NCBI RefSeq assembly: GCF_022012475.1 | Contig: NZ_JAKLWS010000005.1 | Coordinates: 124,001-188,000 of the forward strand | From: Rhodohalobacter sulfatireducens | Lineage (GTDB): Bacteria > Bacteroidota > Rhodothermia > Balneolales > Balneolaceae | Length of the DNA: 64,000 nucleotides | Reading direction: 5' to 3' | Shown here: piece after piece, positions 1-9,741 of the stretch | How the letters are laid out: every line of letters starts with the position of its first letter | Numbering within the stretch: position 1 is the first letter of the stretch | Notes under the pieces: generated by a model | Told to the model about the DNA's origin: nothing | The model's input: only the letters and a program-made list of their open reading frames with translations | Database searches by the model: none | Translations under genes and position numbers: made by a program

Positions 1-2
1 AG

Positions 3-44
3 AAAAAGAAAGAACAAAAGAAGAAATCTGACACATCTGAATAA
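3..44 (+). CDS. 3' end of an unidentified gene (partial)
   Basis: The window opens in a short open frame with no start. It reads a Lys/Glu-rich tail (KKKEQKKKSDTSE) ending in TAA at 42-44. Charged tails like this are common at the C-terminus of cytoplasmic proteins. The evidence is only 13 codons of plausible composition, and the other two forward frames also end or run through quickly. Family and function cannot be judged from the window. Confidence 0.3.
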   Translation, partial: KKKEQKKKSDTSE

Positions 45-146
45 GTTTCATCACGGGTAAAACTTGAGAAATTCACCCCCCTCCTGTTTTTTTGATACTT
101 AAATTGTATCATGTTTTGAGAATTTTTAACGAATCCTTCTAACTTC

Positions 147-1517
147 TTGAAAATAAAAGTACCACACACACTTGCACTTCTGTTTTTGTTGATGGTTGCA
201 GCCCTTATACTTACATGGATTGTACCTTCAGGTGAATTTGAAACTACCGTAAATGAAGCCGGACGCGAAGTTGTAGTTCCGGGTTCATTCGAAACTATTC
301 CTGAAAAGGAGTACCTGTCGGTCACAGCTCTTTTTACTGCCATTCCAAGAGCTTTTGCAGACGCACAAGGAATTATTTTCTTTGTACTAATTATCGGTGG
401 CTCATTAGCCGTCATTCGGGAAACAGGCGCGATTGATGCCCTGCTCGGCAAAATACTTAACTCATATGGAAATCAGCCCGGTCCCCTGCTTTTTTTGATG
501 ATGATGGCTTTTGCCGTTGCTTCCGCCACGTTGGGAATGGCAGAGGAATATATCCCCTTTGCAATTATTCTTGTATCGCTATGTATTGCTTTAAATTTGG
601 ATGCAATCACCGCAATAGGCACCATGGTAGTTGGCTATGGAATCGGGTACGGTGTTGCTATCCTCAATCCCTTTACTCTCTTGATTGCACAGGATATTGC
701 AGAACTTCAACCTGCTTCAGGAATGTGGTATCGTTTGATTCTTGCAGTCCCTTTGCTGGCGGTTGGTTTTCATCATGTTTGGTCGTATGCAAAACGGGTC
801 AAAAATGATCCTGAATCAAGCTTGATGAAAGACATTGAGCAGGACGAACATGAAACAATTGAGTATCCCCATATGGATCTGAAAAAAATCATTGTCCTGG
901 GAATGACTCTAATTGCTCTGATTTTTTTAATCGTTGGAATCTGGCAATGGCATTGGTATATCATTGAGTTAGGTGCAATCTTCTTTGCCCTGGCAATTCT
1001 TGCCGGGCTTTTTGGTGGATTGGGGGTCAATAATACAGCTTCCACATTCTCGAAAGGAGCTGCAGAATTGACCGGAACAGCTCTGTTGATTGGCTTTGCC
1101 CGGTGTATCGCCCTTTTGATGGAAGATGGGGAGATCCTGCATACCGTTGTCAATGGCCTGGCCACCCCACTTTCTTATGCCGGTTCAGAAATTGCCGGCG
1201 TTGGCATGCTTGGTGTACAGAGTATTCTGAATTTTTTCATCCCATCCGGCAGCGGACAGGCATTTGTTACCATGCCACTCATGGCCCCTATTGGTGACAT
1301 CGTAGGTGTCTCCCGCCAAGTGGCTGTTTTATGTTTCCAGCTTGGTGATGGTCTCATGAACATGATTGTCCCAACCAATGCCGTTTTGATGGGAATCCTC
1401 GGCCTGGCAAACATCCCCTATGAACGATGGTTTAAGTTTATCTATCCGCTTATCATTAAATTGCTGATGATCTGTGCAATCGCCATCGCCGTAGCTGTTT
1501 GGATTGGGTATTCGTGA
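147..1517 (+). CDS. YfcC/DcuC-family membrane transporter
   Basis: A 456-residue polytopic inner-membrane protein of the C4-dicarboxylate anaerobic carrier/YfcC type (DcuC superfamily). It opens with a hydrophobic helix followed by VPSGEF, which matches the [IV]P[SA]G motif after the first helix in YfcC proteins. Around 11-12 hydrophobic segments follow. A second conserved-looking block, FFIPSGSGQAF near residue 365, resembles the second re-entrant motif of the fold. Family members move dicarboxylates, amino acids or peptide-like anions; the substrate cannot be read here. The start is TTG at 147, which puts the first helix directly after MKIKVPHT. No clear Shine-Dalgarno is visible. The next gene is convergent, so this is probably a single-gene unit. 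Confidence 0.8.
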   Translation: MKIKVPHTLALLFLLMVAALILTWIVPSGEFETTVNEAGREVVVPGSFETIPEKEYLSVTALFTAIPRAFADAQGIIFFVLIIGGSLAVIRETGAIDALLGKILNSYGNQPGPLLFLMMMAFAVASATLGMAEEYIPFAIILVSLCIALNLDAITAIGTMVVGYGIGYGVAILNPFTLLIAQDIAELQPASGMWYRLILAVPLLAVGFHHVWSYAKRVKNDPESSLMKDIEQDEHETIEYPHMDLKKIIVLGMTLIALIFLIVGIWQWHWYIIELGAIFFALAILAGLFGGLGVNNTASTFSKGAAELTGTALLIGFARCIALLMEDGEILHTVVNGLATPLSYAGSEIAGVGMLGVQSILNFFIPSGSGQAFVTMPLMAPIGDIVGVSRQVAVLCFQLGDGLMNMIVPTNAVLMGILGLANIPYERWFKFIYPLIIKLLMICAIAIAVAVWIGYS

Positions 1518-1554
1518 TGCCTACTCTATCCAACTCACCCGGTAACAGTAAAAA

Positions 1555-4500
1555 TCACTGATTATCTTCATCTAGCTGTTCGAGAAGTATTTCGACAGCT
1601 TTTTTGAGTTGAAGATCTTCGCCGGTTCTATAGTCGGGAGTATTATGGACTTCATAATCAGGCACGGCACCGCCGAAGTCCATATTCTTGTCTGTGTTTT
1701 TCACATACCAGCCACGGAATGGCAATCGAATTAATGACCCGTCAATCAATCTTGCTCCGCCTGTTGATATCACCGCTCCAAACGTCTCTACTCCTACAAG
1801 TGATCCAATCCCAAGGTTTTTGTAAGCATGAGAAAAAATCTCTGCATTTGAATAACTGCTTTCATTTGCCAGTGCTATGGATGGTTTGGTCCATGCAGAC
1901 AAAGGCAGACGTTCTGAATAAGGGTAATAATCTCTGAACTCTTGTTTATTTTTACTTAAATCTCCACTTGCGCCTCTTGGAATCGTATATGCATGCTGCT
2001 GAACATTCAGCACTGCCATCAGGTAGTCGGTTGTCCAGCCACCACCATTGTATCGAACATCAATTAAAATTCCCTCTTTCCCATATCCTGATGCCATGAG
2101 TTCGCGTTCAAAGCGTTCAAAACTTGGCATATTCATTCCCCGAATATGAATATATCCTAAACGTCCGTTTGAATATTTTTCAGTTAATGTTCTTCGTTCA
2201 TCGGTCCACTGATCGTATAAATGGTCACTCAGAGAATTTACGGGCCGAATAACAACTTCACTTGTTTCACCATCTCGCTGAATTTCCAACAGCATCTGGT
2301 CTTCAGCTGTGTTGTTGAAGTGTTTATAGAAGTTTTCAGTTTCTGCAACTTTTTTCCCGTTTACTTGAGTGATGATATCTCCGGCAACAAGTTTACTTTG
2401 TTCACGATCTGCAGGACTGTTGGGAATTACATGTAACACTTCCACTCCATTCTCGGCAGGTTGAATTTCTGCGCCAATCAATCCCGTTTGATTTTCTTGT
2501 GTTTCTGCACGGTCATCACCATACATGCCCATATGACTCGCATTCAGTTGTCCCAGCATCAGGTTGAACATATATCTGAAATCTGTAATTGTGGATGCAG
2601 CTAATGAAAGAGGTTCGTACTTTCGCCGAAGTTCTCTGAAGTTCTGTCCGTGAAAATCCGGATCGTAAAATCCATCATTCAATATATTCCAGGCTTCATC
2701 GAACATTTGTTGCTTTTCCTGTTCAAAATCACGTTCCATTTCAGCTTCAAAAGAAACCATCTCTGCTTTATCAGACGAAAGATCAAATTGCGCCAGTTTA
2801 CCGTGACTGATGTAAAAAAGAAATTTACCATCCTCCGAAAGAGCCAGGTCCTCAGGGGAGGTCCCTCCGTTTGTTACTTGTTCTAAATCTTTGCCATCCC
2901 ATTTTACTTTATAAAGTTCCGTCTGATCATTCTCGAGAGAAGTACCGGTGAAATAGATATACTCTCCTTCAGAATCAAATATTGGATCCATCTCATTACC
3001 ACTTGCACGTGTAACCTGCATCAATCGGTTATGGATACCGACCGAATCAATTTCAACAACGATCTCTTCCTCCTCACCATTATCATTATTTTCACTCACC
3101 GGTTCATCAGAATTATCAAAATAGAGGCCTTCTTCCAAATCAGTTTGTGTTTTATCCCAGTCATCTTCGTTCAACCAGGCAAACCAAATGTCGTAGTCCT
3201 GGTTATTTCTCTCACTAACAAATGCAAGTTTCTTTCCATCTTTACTCCAGTGTGGCATGTAATCCGCTTTGGGATGCATACTTATGTTTACGGGTTTGCC
3301 ACTGCCATCTGCCGATCGAATATAAATTTCGCTGTTGAAATAGAGATCCACCTGGCTATACGCAATCCATTTAGAATCCGGGCTCCAGCTTACACCCTCG
3401 GGCAAACTCCACCATTCATCATGTAATATCTGTTGATTTGTAATAGAGCCAGTTTCATCTATATCTGCTAATATAAATTTCGATCCGCTCAGATAGGCTA
3501 TTCTTTTTCCGTCCGGAGAGATCACAGGATTTCGTTCATCGCTATCTGTATCCGTAATTTTTTTTACCTGGTGTTTTAATGTTTCTAACAGCATCGGCTT
3601 GTTCAGATCTGTGGAACGAGCCATATACATATCAGAGTTTCCACCCCTGTCTGATGTAAAAACCATTGTTGAATCATTAATCCATGTAGCATACCGGTCT
3701 CTGTATCCGTGTTCAGATATGTTCCTGGTTTTTGATTTTTCAGGATCATTCTCAGTTACAAAAATTTCTCCATGGATACCCAGTGCTGAATATTTTCCAT
3801 TAGGAGAAACTGCAAATTCAGTTAAATCAGATGATTTTGAAACGGCAACGACCGGATCGAAACGATAATCTTCTGTGTGTTTTAATTCAAGGGTTTCAGA
3901 ATCTCCGTTGAAATCTCTGTAAACCAATCGACCGCCGGCAGAGTATACGATGTCTCCTGAATTAGAAACATCAAAATGTTCTACTCCAAAATTCCTCTCA
4001 TCTGTAATCTGTTCTCTATCGGAGATTTCTCCATCAGTATTCACAATTAATCTGTTCACATTATATCGACCACTTTCTGAACTGATAAACCACAAGGTAT
4101 TATTATCTTGCCAGCGAGGCATATAATCGTTTCCGTCAAAAGATGTAACTTGAACAAACTCTCCTGTTTCTCTATTCACTAACCATATATCCAGGTTTGC
4201 TGAACCACGATAGGCTTCTCTTGAAATTCTGCACGACCCTTCAACAAATGCCAGCCACTTTCCATCCGGCGACATGGTTGCAAATTCTCCGAAAGCATCT
4301 GCGATACGATAAGGTGTTCCACCTCTTTCATTTACAATATAAATTTCAGAATCCCATTCTACTGCATTATAATCGCGTTCTGTAATAAAAATTAGATTTT
4401 CATTGTTCCAATCTGTGAGTAGATCATCACTGCTTCGCCAGGTTTTTCTGTTCACATTACCACCGTCAACAGGTATTGTAAATATATCGTTATTGCCATA

Positions 4501-4758
4501 ACGATCACTATTAAACCCGATCGCATCTCCGGCTTCATTGAATATTGGATTCGACTCATATCCCTCGTGAATGGTAAGTCGTCGAGGTTCTTTTTGGTTG
4601 ATATCCACAATCCAAATATCTCCTTGTAAGCTGTAGCTGATTTTCTCACCACCGGGTGAAATTGTAGGTGTCCTGTAAATCTCTTGCCCAAAACTTTGAA
4701 TATTTGTAATAATCAGGAATAGAAATACTAGTTGAAGTATAAATAGAGTTCTCTTCAT
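1555..4758 (-). CDS. Tricorn-like S41 protease with beta-propeller and PDZ
   Basis: A 1067-residue exported protease resembling archaeal tricorn and its bacterial homologues. Residues 1-24 form a signal peptide ending near SFGQ. Residues ~30-690 carry repeated TolB/WD40-like blades (SPGGEKISY, SPDGKWLAF, SPDGKRIAY, SKDGKKLAFVSER). A catalytic linker follows, then a PDZ domain (~800-880) and a C-terminal S41 domain. The candidate nucleophile is Ser ~970 in NESSYSNAEIF. A histidine in NASHMGMYG and a late glutamate in GEDLQLKKA sit where tricorn has its other catalytic residues. In tricorn the propeller gates peptides to the active site; here the enzyme is probably periplasmic and trims peptides. 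It stands alone, with convergent or divergent neighbours. Confidence 0.9.
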   Translation of the reverse strand: MKRTLFILQLVFLFLIITNIQSFGQEIYRTPTISPGGEKISYSLQGDIWIVDINQKEPRRLTIHEGYESNPIFNEAGDAIGFNSDRYGNNDIFTIPVDGGNVNRKTWRSSDDLLTDWNNENLIFITERDYNAVEWDSEIYIVNERGGTPYRIADAFGEFATMSPDGKWLAFVEGSCRISREAYRGSANLDIWLVNRETGEFVQVTSFDGNDYMPRWQDNNTLWFISSESGRYNVNRLIVNTDGEISDREQITDERNFGVEHFDVSNSGDIVYSAGGRLVYRDFNGDSETLELKHTEDYRFDPVVAVSKSSDLTEFAVSPNGKYSALGIHGEIFVTENDPEKSKTRNISEHGYRDRYATWINDSTMVFTSDRGGNSDMYMARSTDLNKPMLLETLKHQVKKITDTDSDERNPVISPDGKRIAYLSGSKFILADIDETGSITNQQILHDEWWSLPEGVSWSPDSKWIAYSQVDLYFNSEIYIRSADGSGKPVNISMHPKADYMPHWSKDGKKLAFVSERNNQDYDIWFAWLNEDDWDKTQTDLEEGLYFDNSDEPVSENNDNGEEEEIVVEIDSVGIHNRLMQVTRASGNEMDPIFDSEGEYIYFTGTSLENDQTELYKVKWDGKDLEQVTNGGTSPEDLALSEDGKFLFYISHGKLAQFDLSSDKAEMVSFEAEMERDFEQEKQQMFDEAWNILNDGFYDPDFHGQNFRELRRKYEPLSLAASTITDFRYMFNLMLGQLNASHMGMYGDDRAETQENQTGLIGAEIQPAENGVEVLHVIPNSPADREQSKLVAGDIITQVNGKKVAETENFYKHFNNTAEDQMLLEIQRDGETSEVVIRPVNSLSDHLYDQWTDERRTLTEKYSNGRLGYIHIRGMNMPSFERFERELMASGYGKEGILIDVRYNGGGWTTDYLMAVLNVQQHAYTIPRGASGDLSKNKQEFRDYYPYSERLPLSAWTKPSIALANESSYSNAEIFSHAYKNLGIGSLVGVETFGAVISTGGARLIDGSLIRLPFRGWYVKNTDKNMDFGGAVPDYEVHNTPDYRTGEDLQLKKAVEILLEQLDEDNQ

Positions 4759-4901
4759 TGGATGACATTTAAATAAATGAATGAATCGTTAATTAGCAGA
4801 AAGGTACACAGATTCGCCAGATATTAGAAAATTCATACAAACTTGTAATGAAAGAAGGTTCTAAACGTTGTGTAATTTTTAATCTTTGCAACAAAAATCC
4901 A

Positions 4902-5234
4902 TTATTTGAGATTTAAGGACGGATCCCAGAAATGATTCTCAATATCAACTGTATATTCTTCAGTGAATTCTACTCCTTCCTGCTCTAACCGTTCCCTCAT
5001 GGAATCACCGGGGAAATACGCTCTTCCTGTCAACTGCCCTAAACGATTTACAACCCGATGTGCAGGGTAGTTTTCTCCTTCTTTTGATATGAGATTATTC
5101 AATGCATACCCCACCATTCGCGCACCGGACCGAACCCCGAGGTAACCGGCAATGGCTCCGTACGTTGTTACCCTGCCTGGTGGAATCTCGGACACCACAT
5201 CATATACTTTATGATAAAAATCTTCCCGCTTCAT
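4902..5234 (-). CDS. Alkyltransferase-like (ATL) DNA repair protein
   Basis: A 110-residue protein equal to the DNA-binding domain of O6-alkylguanine-DNA alkyltransferases. The family landmarks are present: IPPGRVTTYG (helix and Tyr25), the arginine finger in SGARMVGYAL (Arg39), and the active-site loop. That loop reads YPAHRVV, with Ala58 in place of the alkyl-acceptor cysteine of PCHRV. ATL proteins (E. coli YbaZ, yeast Atl1) bind O6-alkylguanine without repairing it and hand the lesion to nucleotide-excision repair. That role is inferred from family knowledge. uvrC is also in this window but far away. The start ATG at 5234 lies about 57 bp from the divergent amidase start. Confidence 0.9.
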   Translation of the reverse strand: MKREDFYHKVYDVVSEIPPGRVTTYGAIAGYLGVRSGARMVGYALNNLISKEGENYPAHRVVNRLGQLTGRAYFPGDSMRERLEQEGVEFTEEYTVDIENHFWDPSLNLK

Positions 5235-5291
5235 CTGATTTTTCTATATTCTATTTCTGCCTCAAACTTAATATAGACCATAATATTTTTT

Positions 5292-6851
5292 TTGAAAGCC
5301 ATTAAAATCACCACTTTTCTTTTTTTTCTATTCATTTTTAGTTGCAGTCAGCCTAGTACTGTACCTGAGACATTTCAATTCGAAGAGATAACTATAAATG
5401 AACTTCAACAAGGATACGAAAATGGTGATTTCACAATTACTGAGGTTGTTCAGGCCTACCTTGACCGCATTGAACGCATCGATCAAAACGGCCCCGAATT
5501 AAATTCCATGATCTATCTGAATCCAGATGCGATCTCAGTTGCCGAGCAACTCGACCGGGAACTTCAAGATGGAAATACACGCGGATCTCTGCATGGTATT
5601 CCGATCATATTGAAAGACAATATTGATACGGCCAATATGCCAACGACCGCCGGTTCAAGGTTTATGGAAGGCTCCGTTCCACCTGATGATGCTTTCATCG
5701 TTCAAAAACTTCGGGAACAGGGTGCTGTTATTCTCGGTAAAGCAAACCTGAGTGAATGGGCGAATTTTCACAGCGATTTTTCTTCCAGTGGATGGAGTGG
5801 ATTGGGGGGGCAAACGAAGAATCCGTACGACATCACCCGGAATCCGTGCGGATCAAGTGCAGGCTCGGGAGTGGCGGCTTCAGCAAATTTGGCTGCAATT
5901 ACGATAGGTACAGAAACAAATGGCTCCATAGTTTGTCCCTCAAATGCCAATGGAATTGTAGGATTAAAACCAACCGTAGGCTTGTGGAGCCGGGACGGAA
6001 TCATCCCTATCTCCTATCACACAGACAGTGCAGGGCCAATGGTACGAACCGTTCGTGACGCTGCAATCCTGCTGGGTGCATTGGCGGGAACGGATCCGAA
6101 TGATCCTATTACTGAACAAAGTGATGAAAACATGCATGCTGATTACACTCAGTTTTTAAATGAAAATGGAATTGAGGGAAAAAGAATTGGTTTTTATACC
6201 GGCCCCATGGGAAATCACTTTCGGGTAGACACTCTTATGAACCAGGCTGTTGAGTTCTTCGAAGAGCAAGGAGCAACCATCGTAGAAATCGATGAGATAA
6301 CGAAAGAAAATATCGGTGGGGATGCCTTCCAGGTTTTGCTTTATGAATTTAAAGATGGTTTGAACAAATACTTTGAATCACTCGGAGATAGTGCCCCGCT
6401 TTCAAGTATTGAGGAGCTCTCGGAATTGACAAAAGAAACACCCGTTGAGACTGAAAATTTTGACCGCAGTTTAATAACCATGGCAGCTGAAAAAGGAGAT
6501 CTCAACTCAGAGGAATATCAAAACGCTCTCGAACGAATGTTAACTGAGAGCCGAGAAAATGGAATTGATCGCGTAATGAACGAACATGACCTCGATGCCA
6601 TCATCGCTCCTACCGGTTCCCCCGCTTGGAAAACCGACCTGATTCTGGGGGATAATTTTTCGCTTTCATCAAGTTCACCATCCGCACGCGCCGGCTATCC
6701 CATCATAACAGTTCCTATGGGAAATATAGAAGGGCTGCCGGTTGGTCTATCTATATTCGGCAGTGCTTGGAGTGAGCCGGTACTGATTGAAATTGCTTAC
6801 GCTTTTGAACAGGGAACACAACACAGAATTGTTCCGCGGTTTCAGGATTAA
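5292..6851 (+). CDS. Amidase-signature lipoprotein amidase
   Basis: A 519-residue amidase-signature hydrolase. The catalytic Lys-cisSer-Ser triad is visible as Lys108 (PIILKDNID), Ser188 (NPCGSSAGSG) and Ser212 (GTETNGSIV). The family hydrolyses C-N amide bonds in small amides or peptide-like substrates. It resembles stand-alone secreted amidases more than GatA, because it carries an N-terminal export signal with a lipobox-like IFSC (Cys18), suggesting attachment to a membrane. The frame begins at TTG 5292; no upstream ATG gives the same signal peptide. There is no gatB or gatC neighbour. The substrate is unknown. Confidence 0.85.
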   Translation: MKAIKITTFLFFLFIFSCSQPSTVPETFQFEEITINELQQGYENGDFTITEVVQAYLDRIERIDQNGPELNSMIYLNPDAISVAEQLDRELQDGNTRGSLHGIPIILKDNIDTANMPTTAGSRFMEGSVPPDDAFIVQKLREQGAVILGKANLSEWANFHSDFSSSGWSGLGGQTKNPYDITRNPCGSSAGSGVAASANLAAITIGTETNGSIVCPSNANGIVGLKPTVGLWSRDGIIPISYHTDSAGPMVRTVRDAAILLGALAGTDPNDPITEQSDENMHADYTQFLNENGIEGKRIGFYTGPMGNHFRVDTLMNQAVEFFEEQGATIVEIDEITKENIGGDAFQVLLYEFKDGLNKYFESLGDSAPLSSIEELSELTKETPVETENFDRSLITMAAEKGDLNSEEYQNALERMLTESRENGIDRVMNEHDLDAIIAPTGSPAWKTDLILGDNFSLSSSSPSARAGYPIITVPMGNIEGLPVGLSIFGSAWSEPVLIEIAYAFEQGTQHRIVPRFQD

Positions 6852-6877
6852 CACCTTTATTTCAGAATAGTACAGTT

Positions 6878-7285
6878 TTACTCAAGATCAAACTTACGGC
6901 GTTCCTCTTCATACTGCCAGCGCCTGTACTCTTCTGAGGTGTAGGATGTGGTGGAATCTTTCGGGATCCAAACACTGTCAACTTCAGAAATTACAAACGG
7001 GCGAACTAGATAAAATTCGTCTACTGTTTCCAACGCATAGAGAATAGCACCGGCATCATAGGTTCCAATAAGTGTGGAACTTGAATCAGGTTTTTGCCAG
7101 GCACGAGTCTCGCTTTCTACAAAAACTCGTGTCTGATATTCATTTTCATCGAGGTAAAGTTCAACTGGATAGATTACACGATATAAAAAACCAAAAAGTA
7201 TAGCTGCCACAAATAGCACGCCCGACCATATCATTACTTGCCGAAAAGCCTTCTCGTTATTTTTTTCCTTGCTTGTGTCTTCCAT
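6878..7285 (-). CDS. Small single-pass membrane protein, SH3-like exterior
   Basis: A 135-residue protein of unknown function. A charged N-terminus of ~18 residues precedes one hydrophobic segment (~19-40). The soluble part contains a pattern typical of bacterial SH3-like domains: TRAWQKPDSSSTLIGTYDAG, a hydrophobic strand, then DSVWIPKD. The C-terminus is charged (RRWQYEEERRKFDLE). I infer an N-in, C-out membrane-anchored protein. The gene faces the amidase convergently and is divergent from the polyamine operon, so it appears to be a single-gene unit. Confidence 0.6.
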   Translation of the reverse strand: MEDTSKEKNNEKAFRQVMIWSGVLFVAAILFGFLYRVIYPVELYLDENEYQTRVFVESETRAWQKPDSSSTLIGTYDAGAILYALETVDEFYLVRPFVISEVDSVWIPKDSTTSYTSEEYRRWQYEEERRKFDLE

Positions 7286-7481
7286 ATTGGGTGATTAGAT
7301 GATACTCTTTTTTTTAAAATAGTATTTATACAGAAACGTAATTTCGATATTTTAAAAATCAATGTACAATCTGCCAATTGTTTATTATCAAGATGAATTG
7401 ACGTTAAGAGTAATTTGCATCACTTGGTAATATAATGTGTTCAATTTCTACCTGGAACATTAATCAATCCAAAATGCTTTA

Positions 7482-8888
7482 ATGAAAAACAACTATTTCG
7501 AACTGGTTAATCAGACCTACGAATTTCCACAAAACGGCTTCGACCTCAGGAACGGTACACTTAGTTTTCATGATGTAGATCTTATACGATTAATCGAAAA
7601 ATATGGTACCCCATTTCGGCTTACTTACCTGCCAAGTATCCAAAAAAAAATTGAAAAGGCCCGAACTCTTTTCAACAAAGCTATCAAGGAGCATAACTAT
7701 TCAGGAAAATATGAATTTTGTTATTGCACGAAGTGCTGTCATTTTAACCATGTGGTAAGCAAAGCACTCAAAGAAAATGTTTCCCTGGAAACCTCCTCCT
7801 CTTTTGACATCGACCTGATTGAAAACCTCTACAAAAAAGGCAAATTCGAGAAGGAAAGAACCATCGTCCACAATGGCTACAAAACCGACAACTACATCAA
7901 AAAAATCGGTCGGTTGATTAATCAGGGTTTCACCAATTCCATTTCCATATTGGATAATATGCCTGAACTGGAAAAACTAAAAACGATTGATACAGATAAA
8001 AAAATAAAGATTGGTATTCGAATTTGTATCGAGGAGGAACCCCAGACGGCATATTATACATCCAGAATGGGAATTAACAAGCGTGAACTCCTTGAATTTA
8101 TAAGCAATGAAATTATTGGGGATGATCGTTTTGATTTATCCATGATTCACTTTTTTGTGGATTCGGGAATTACAGATAACATGTACTACTGGAATGAGTT
8201 CAAAAAAGCTGTGAACCTTTTCACCAGCATTAAGAAAATCGCCCCCTCAGTTAAGTCACTTAACATTGGTGGTGGATTTCCAATACAAAATAGTCTCAAT
8301 TTCAATTACGACTACGAATATATGGCGCATGAAATTGTTGGTAATATCCAGGAAGCGTGTGCTGATGCAGGAGTAGATGAACCGGATATTTTTACGGAGT
8401 TTGGCAAATATACAGTTGGTGAAAGCGGGGCTGTAATTTTCCAGGTTCTGGAACAAAAGCAACAAAATGATACTGAGTTGTGGTACCTCATTGACAACAG
8501 TTTAATGAATACCATCCCGGACGCCTGGTCCATCAATGAAAAGTTTATTTTGTTGCCACTCAATAAATGGGAGAATCAATATAAGAGAATTAACATCGGG
8601 GGGATCAGCTGCGACCATTCCGACTACTACAATTCTGAAGAACTCAATCAACAGGTACTTTTACCTGCTTACTCCGACAATGATAAGGATCCTCTCTACA
8701 TAGGTTTTTTCCATACCGGAGCCTACCAGGATTCCATCAGCGGATATGGTGGGATTAAACACTGCCTGATTCCATCTCCAAAACATATTGTTGTAGATTT
8801 TGATGAAGATGGAAACATGTACGACTACCTCTACCGTGATGAGCAGGATGTCGATAAAATGCTTGAAATTTTAGGATATCATGACTGA
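7482..8888 (+). CDS. Alanine-racemase-fold arginine decarboxylase (compact type)
   Basis: A 468-residue PLP-dependent fold-III decarboxylase, likely arginine decarboxylase (arginine to agmatine and CO2). The PLP lysine is Lys84 in CYCTKCC. The phosphate-binding GGG is at 263-265, the EPGR-like element is EFGK at 306-309, the catalytic Cys-Asp pair is C377-D378 (GISCDHSD), and the late aromatic motif is HTGAYQ at 411-416. It is shorter than classical ~630-residue SpeA and lacks that enzyme's extra domains. Substrate choice rests on context, because the next gene is an agmatinase that overlaps it by 8 bp. Diaminopimelate or carboxynorspermidine decarboxylase are alternatives, but the agmatinase argues for arginine. 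Confidence 0.82.
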   Translation: MKNNYFELVNQTYEFPQNGFDLRNGTLSFHDVDLIRLIEKYGTPFRLTYLPSIQKKIEKARTLFNKAIKEHNYSGKYEFCYCTKCCHFNHVVSKALKENVSLETSSSFDIDLIENLYKKGKFEKERTIVHNGYKTDNYIKKIGRLINQGFTNSISILDNMPELEKLKTIDTDKKIKIGIRICIEEEPQTAYYTSRMGINKRELLEFISNEIIGDDRFDLSMIHFFVDSGITDNMYYWNEFKKAVNLFTSIKKIAPSVKSLNIGGGFPIQNSLNFNYDYEYMAHEIVGNIQEACADAGVDEPDIFTEFGKYTVGESGAVIFQVLEQKQQNDTELWYLIDNSLMNTIPDAWSINEKFILLPLNKWENQYKRINIGGISCDHSDYYNSEELNQQVLLPAYSDNDKDPLYIGFFHTGAYQDSISGYGGIKHCLIPSPKHIVVDFDEDGNMYDYLYRDEQDVDKMLEILGYHD

Positions 8889-9741
8889 CCACAAACCAAT
8901 TTTTGCAGGGATTCAGGGAGACCATAATCAATATCAAAATTCAGAAATTCTCCTGCAATCAATTCCGTATGATGGTACCAGTACATGGAGAAAGGGAGCT
9001 GATAAAGGGTTTAAAGCATTCTTAGACGCTTCCGAAAATATGGAGATTTACGACATTGAAACCGATAGCGAAGTTTATCAGAAAGGAGTTCATATTCTCG
9101 ATCCCATTTTGGAGGATTCATCGCCAGAAGTTGTGTTTGAGGCCGTCTATCAAAACACAAAGAAGCTTTTAAAAACGGACAAGTTTCTAACCTTTTTTGG
9201 CGGTGAACATTCCATCAGTATTGGCATCATCAAAGCGTTTTATGAAGCCCACCCCGAAATCACCATCTTGCAGTTAGACGCTCACACTGATCTTCGACCG
9301 GAATTTCACGGTTCTGCTTACAATCATGCTTGTGCCGTTCACGATGCTTCTAAAAATGCTAACCTTGTTCAGGTTGGAATTCGAAGTATGGACAGTTCTG
9401 AGCTGCCATATTTAGATCGCCGAAAATGTTATTTCGCCGAAGATATGTATGGCACAACCGACTGGGTTGAGGATTCATTATCGAAAATCACAGGTAAAGT
9501 GTACATCACTCTCGATCTCGATGTTTTCGATCCATCAATCATGCCCTCTACCGGGACTCCCGAACCGGGCGGATTGCTATGGAATACCATGATTCAATAT
9601 CTCAGAAAAGTGTTTGAGCAAAAAAATGTGCTCGGATTCGATATTGTTGAACTTGCACCGATTGAAGGGCTTCAAGGACCCGATTTCCTTGCTGCCAAAC
9701 TATACTACAAAATGTTAAGCTATAAATTCGAGAACTCATGA
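8881..9741 (+). CDS. speB: Agmatinase (ureohydrolase)
   Basis: A 286-residue member of the arginase/agmatinase family, which hydrolyses agmatine to putrescine and urea using a binuclear Mn centre. All expected metal ligands are visible: His110 (GGEHSIS), Asp133/His135/Asp137 (LDAHTD), and Asp212/Asp214 (TLDLDVFDP). Glu228 lies in the TPEPGG loop. The ATG sits inside the end of the decarboxylase gene, and its own stop overlaps the next ATG (ATGA). The three genes are therefore translationally coupled. Arginase or formiminoglutamase activity cannot be excluded by motif alone, but the decarboxylase neighbour favours agmatine. Confidence 0.88.
   Translation: MTDHKPIFAGIQGDHNQYQNSEILLQSIPYDGTSTWRKGADKGFKAFLDASENMEIYDIETDSEVYQKGVHILDPILEDSSPEVVFEAVYQNTKKLLKTDKFLTFFGGEHSISIGIIKAFYEAHPEITILQLDAHTDLRPEFHGSAYNHACAVHDASKNANLVQVGIRSMDSSELPYLDRRKCYFAEDMYGTTDWVEDSLSKITGKVYITLDLDVFDPSIMPSTGTPEPGGLLWNTMIQYLRKVFEQKNVLGFDIVELAPIEGLQGPDFLAAKLYYKMLSYKFENS

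Noticed and set aside
7286-7481. Riboswitch or attenuator in the leader of the polyamine operon
   Set aside because: No convincing conserved fold or terminator was visible; a lone TATAAT at 7431-7436 has no matching -35 element.
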